Origin: Pseudomonas sp. Q11
Lineage (GTDB): Bacteria; Pseudomonadota; Gammaproteobacteria; Pseudomonadales; Pseudomonadaceae
Length of the DNA: 64,000 nucleotides
Direction of reading: 5' to 3'
Assembly (NCBI RefSeq): GCF_024494355.1
Contig: NZ_JAKNQY010000012.1
Coordinates: 62,001 to 126,000 of the forward strand
Part shown: piece after piece, positions 63,928 through 64,000 of the stretch
Numbering within the stretch: position 1 is the stretch's first letter
How the letters are laid out: every line of letters begins with the position of its first letter
The notes under the pieces: model-generated
What the model was told of the DNA's origin: nothing
The model's database searches: none
Seen by the model: the letters and a program-made list of their open reading frames with translations, nothing else
Translations under genes and position numbers: made by a program

Positions 63928-64000
63928 GGTAGTCTCCGTAAGTTCCTGCGTTTTATGAATAATTAAACAAGATCCAACACTTCAGCCAACGGACGACGCG

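Overview
The window is a stretch of a Pseudomonas chromosome, most likely from the P. fluorescens group. The evidence is an oprH-phoP-phoQ operon, a PcpS-type phosphopantetheinyl transferase, a 963-residue NrdA with two ATP cones, the Pseudomonas-type flagellar block (flgBCDE, cheVR, flgAMN, a PilZ brake) with sigma-54 and sigma-28 promoters, and eight clusters of the REP elements typical of this group. All calls come from reading the sequence and from family knowledge recalled from memory; no search was run.

Bases 1-24,800 are core genome. In order: phoQ, phoP and oprH (minus) under four tandem PhoP half-sites; a secreted dienelactone hydrolase; pcpS; an RstB/RstA-like two-component pair; nrdA with a rich regulatory region (DnaA box, paired NrdR boxes, structured leader); the flagellar and chemotaxis block; an MFS transporter; a gamma-glutamylpolyamine-synthetase-like gene; and a histidine kinase with a receiver-TPR partner. 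REP elements punctuate this part.

From about 24,800 the character changes. Intact REPs stop, intergenic DNA becomes AT-rich, and the content is accessory: a DUF417 (RclC-like) protein with an RclR-like AraC regulator, a CusCBA copper/silver efflux operon with CusF fused to CusB, and a TetR-GST-GST-ketopantoate reductase-haloacid dehalogenase operon.

Bases 37,500-62,750 hold what I consider the most interesting system. Eleven sites share one promoter architecture: a box close to GCACGTTTTTGAAA, usually 19 bases, then GCTAnnnT. They precede an OmpW porin, an unknown membrane protein, a secreted beta-propeller, two c-heme P460-family cytochromes, a peroxiredoxin-like gene in operon with an AraC regulator, a CcdA-TlpA fusion, a second DUF417 protein, a paralogous AraC regulator, a chemoreceptor and a candidate small RNA that ends in a perfect terminator. 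The same region carries an accessory c-type cytochrome maturation operon (ccmCDEFGHI, without ccmAB), a cytochrome c, an RclR/RclX-like divergent AraC/AhpD pair, a second AhpD-like protein that has lost catalytic residues, a LysR regulator and a YeeE/YedE-like transporter. My reading is a horizontally acquired envelope redox-defence regulon (reactive chlorine, thiocyanate or nitrogen oxidants are the best guesses), autoregulated by two paralogous AraC activators and built around periplasmic c-type haem proteins with their own maturation machinery.

The right end (62,750-64,000) returns to GC-rich DNA with a truncated azoreductase gene and a third AhpD-like gene.
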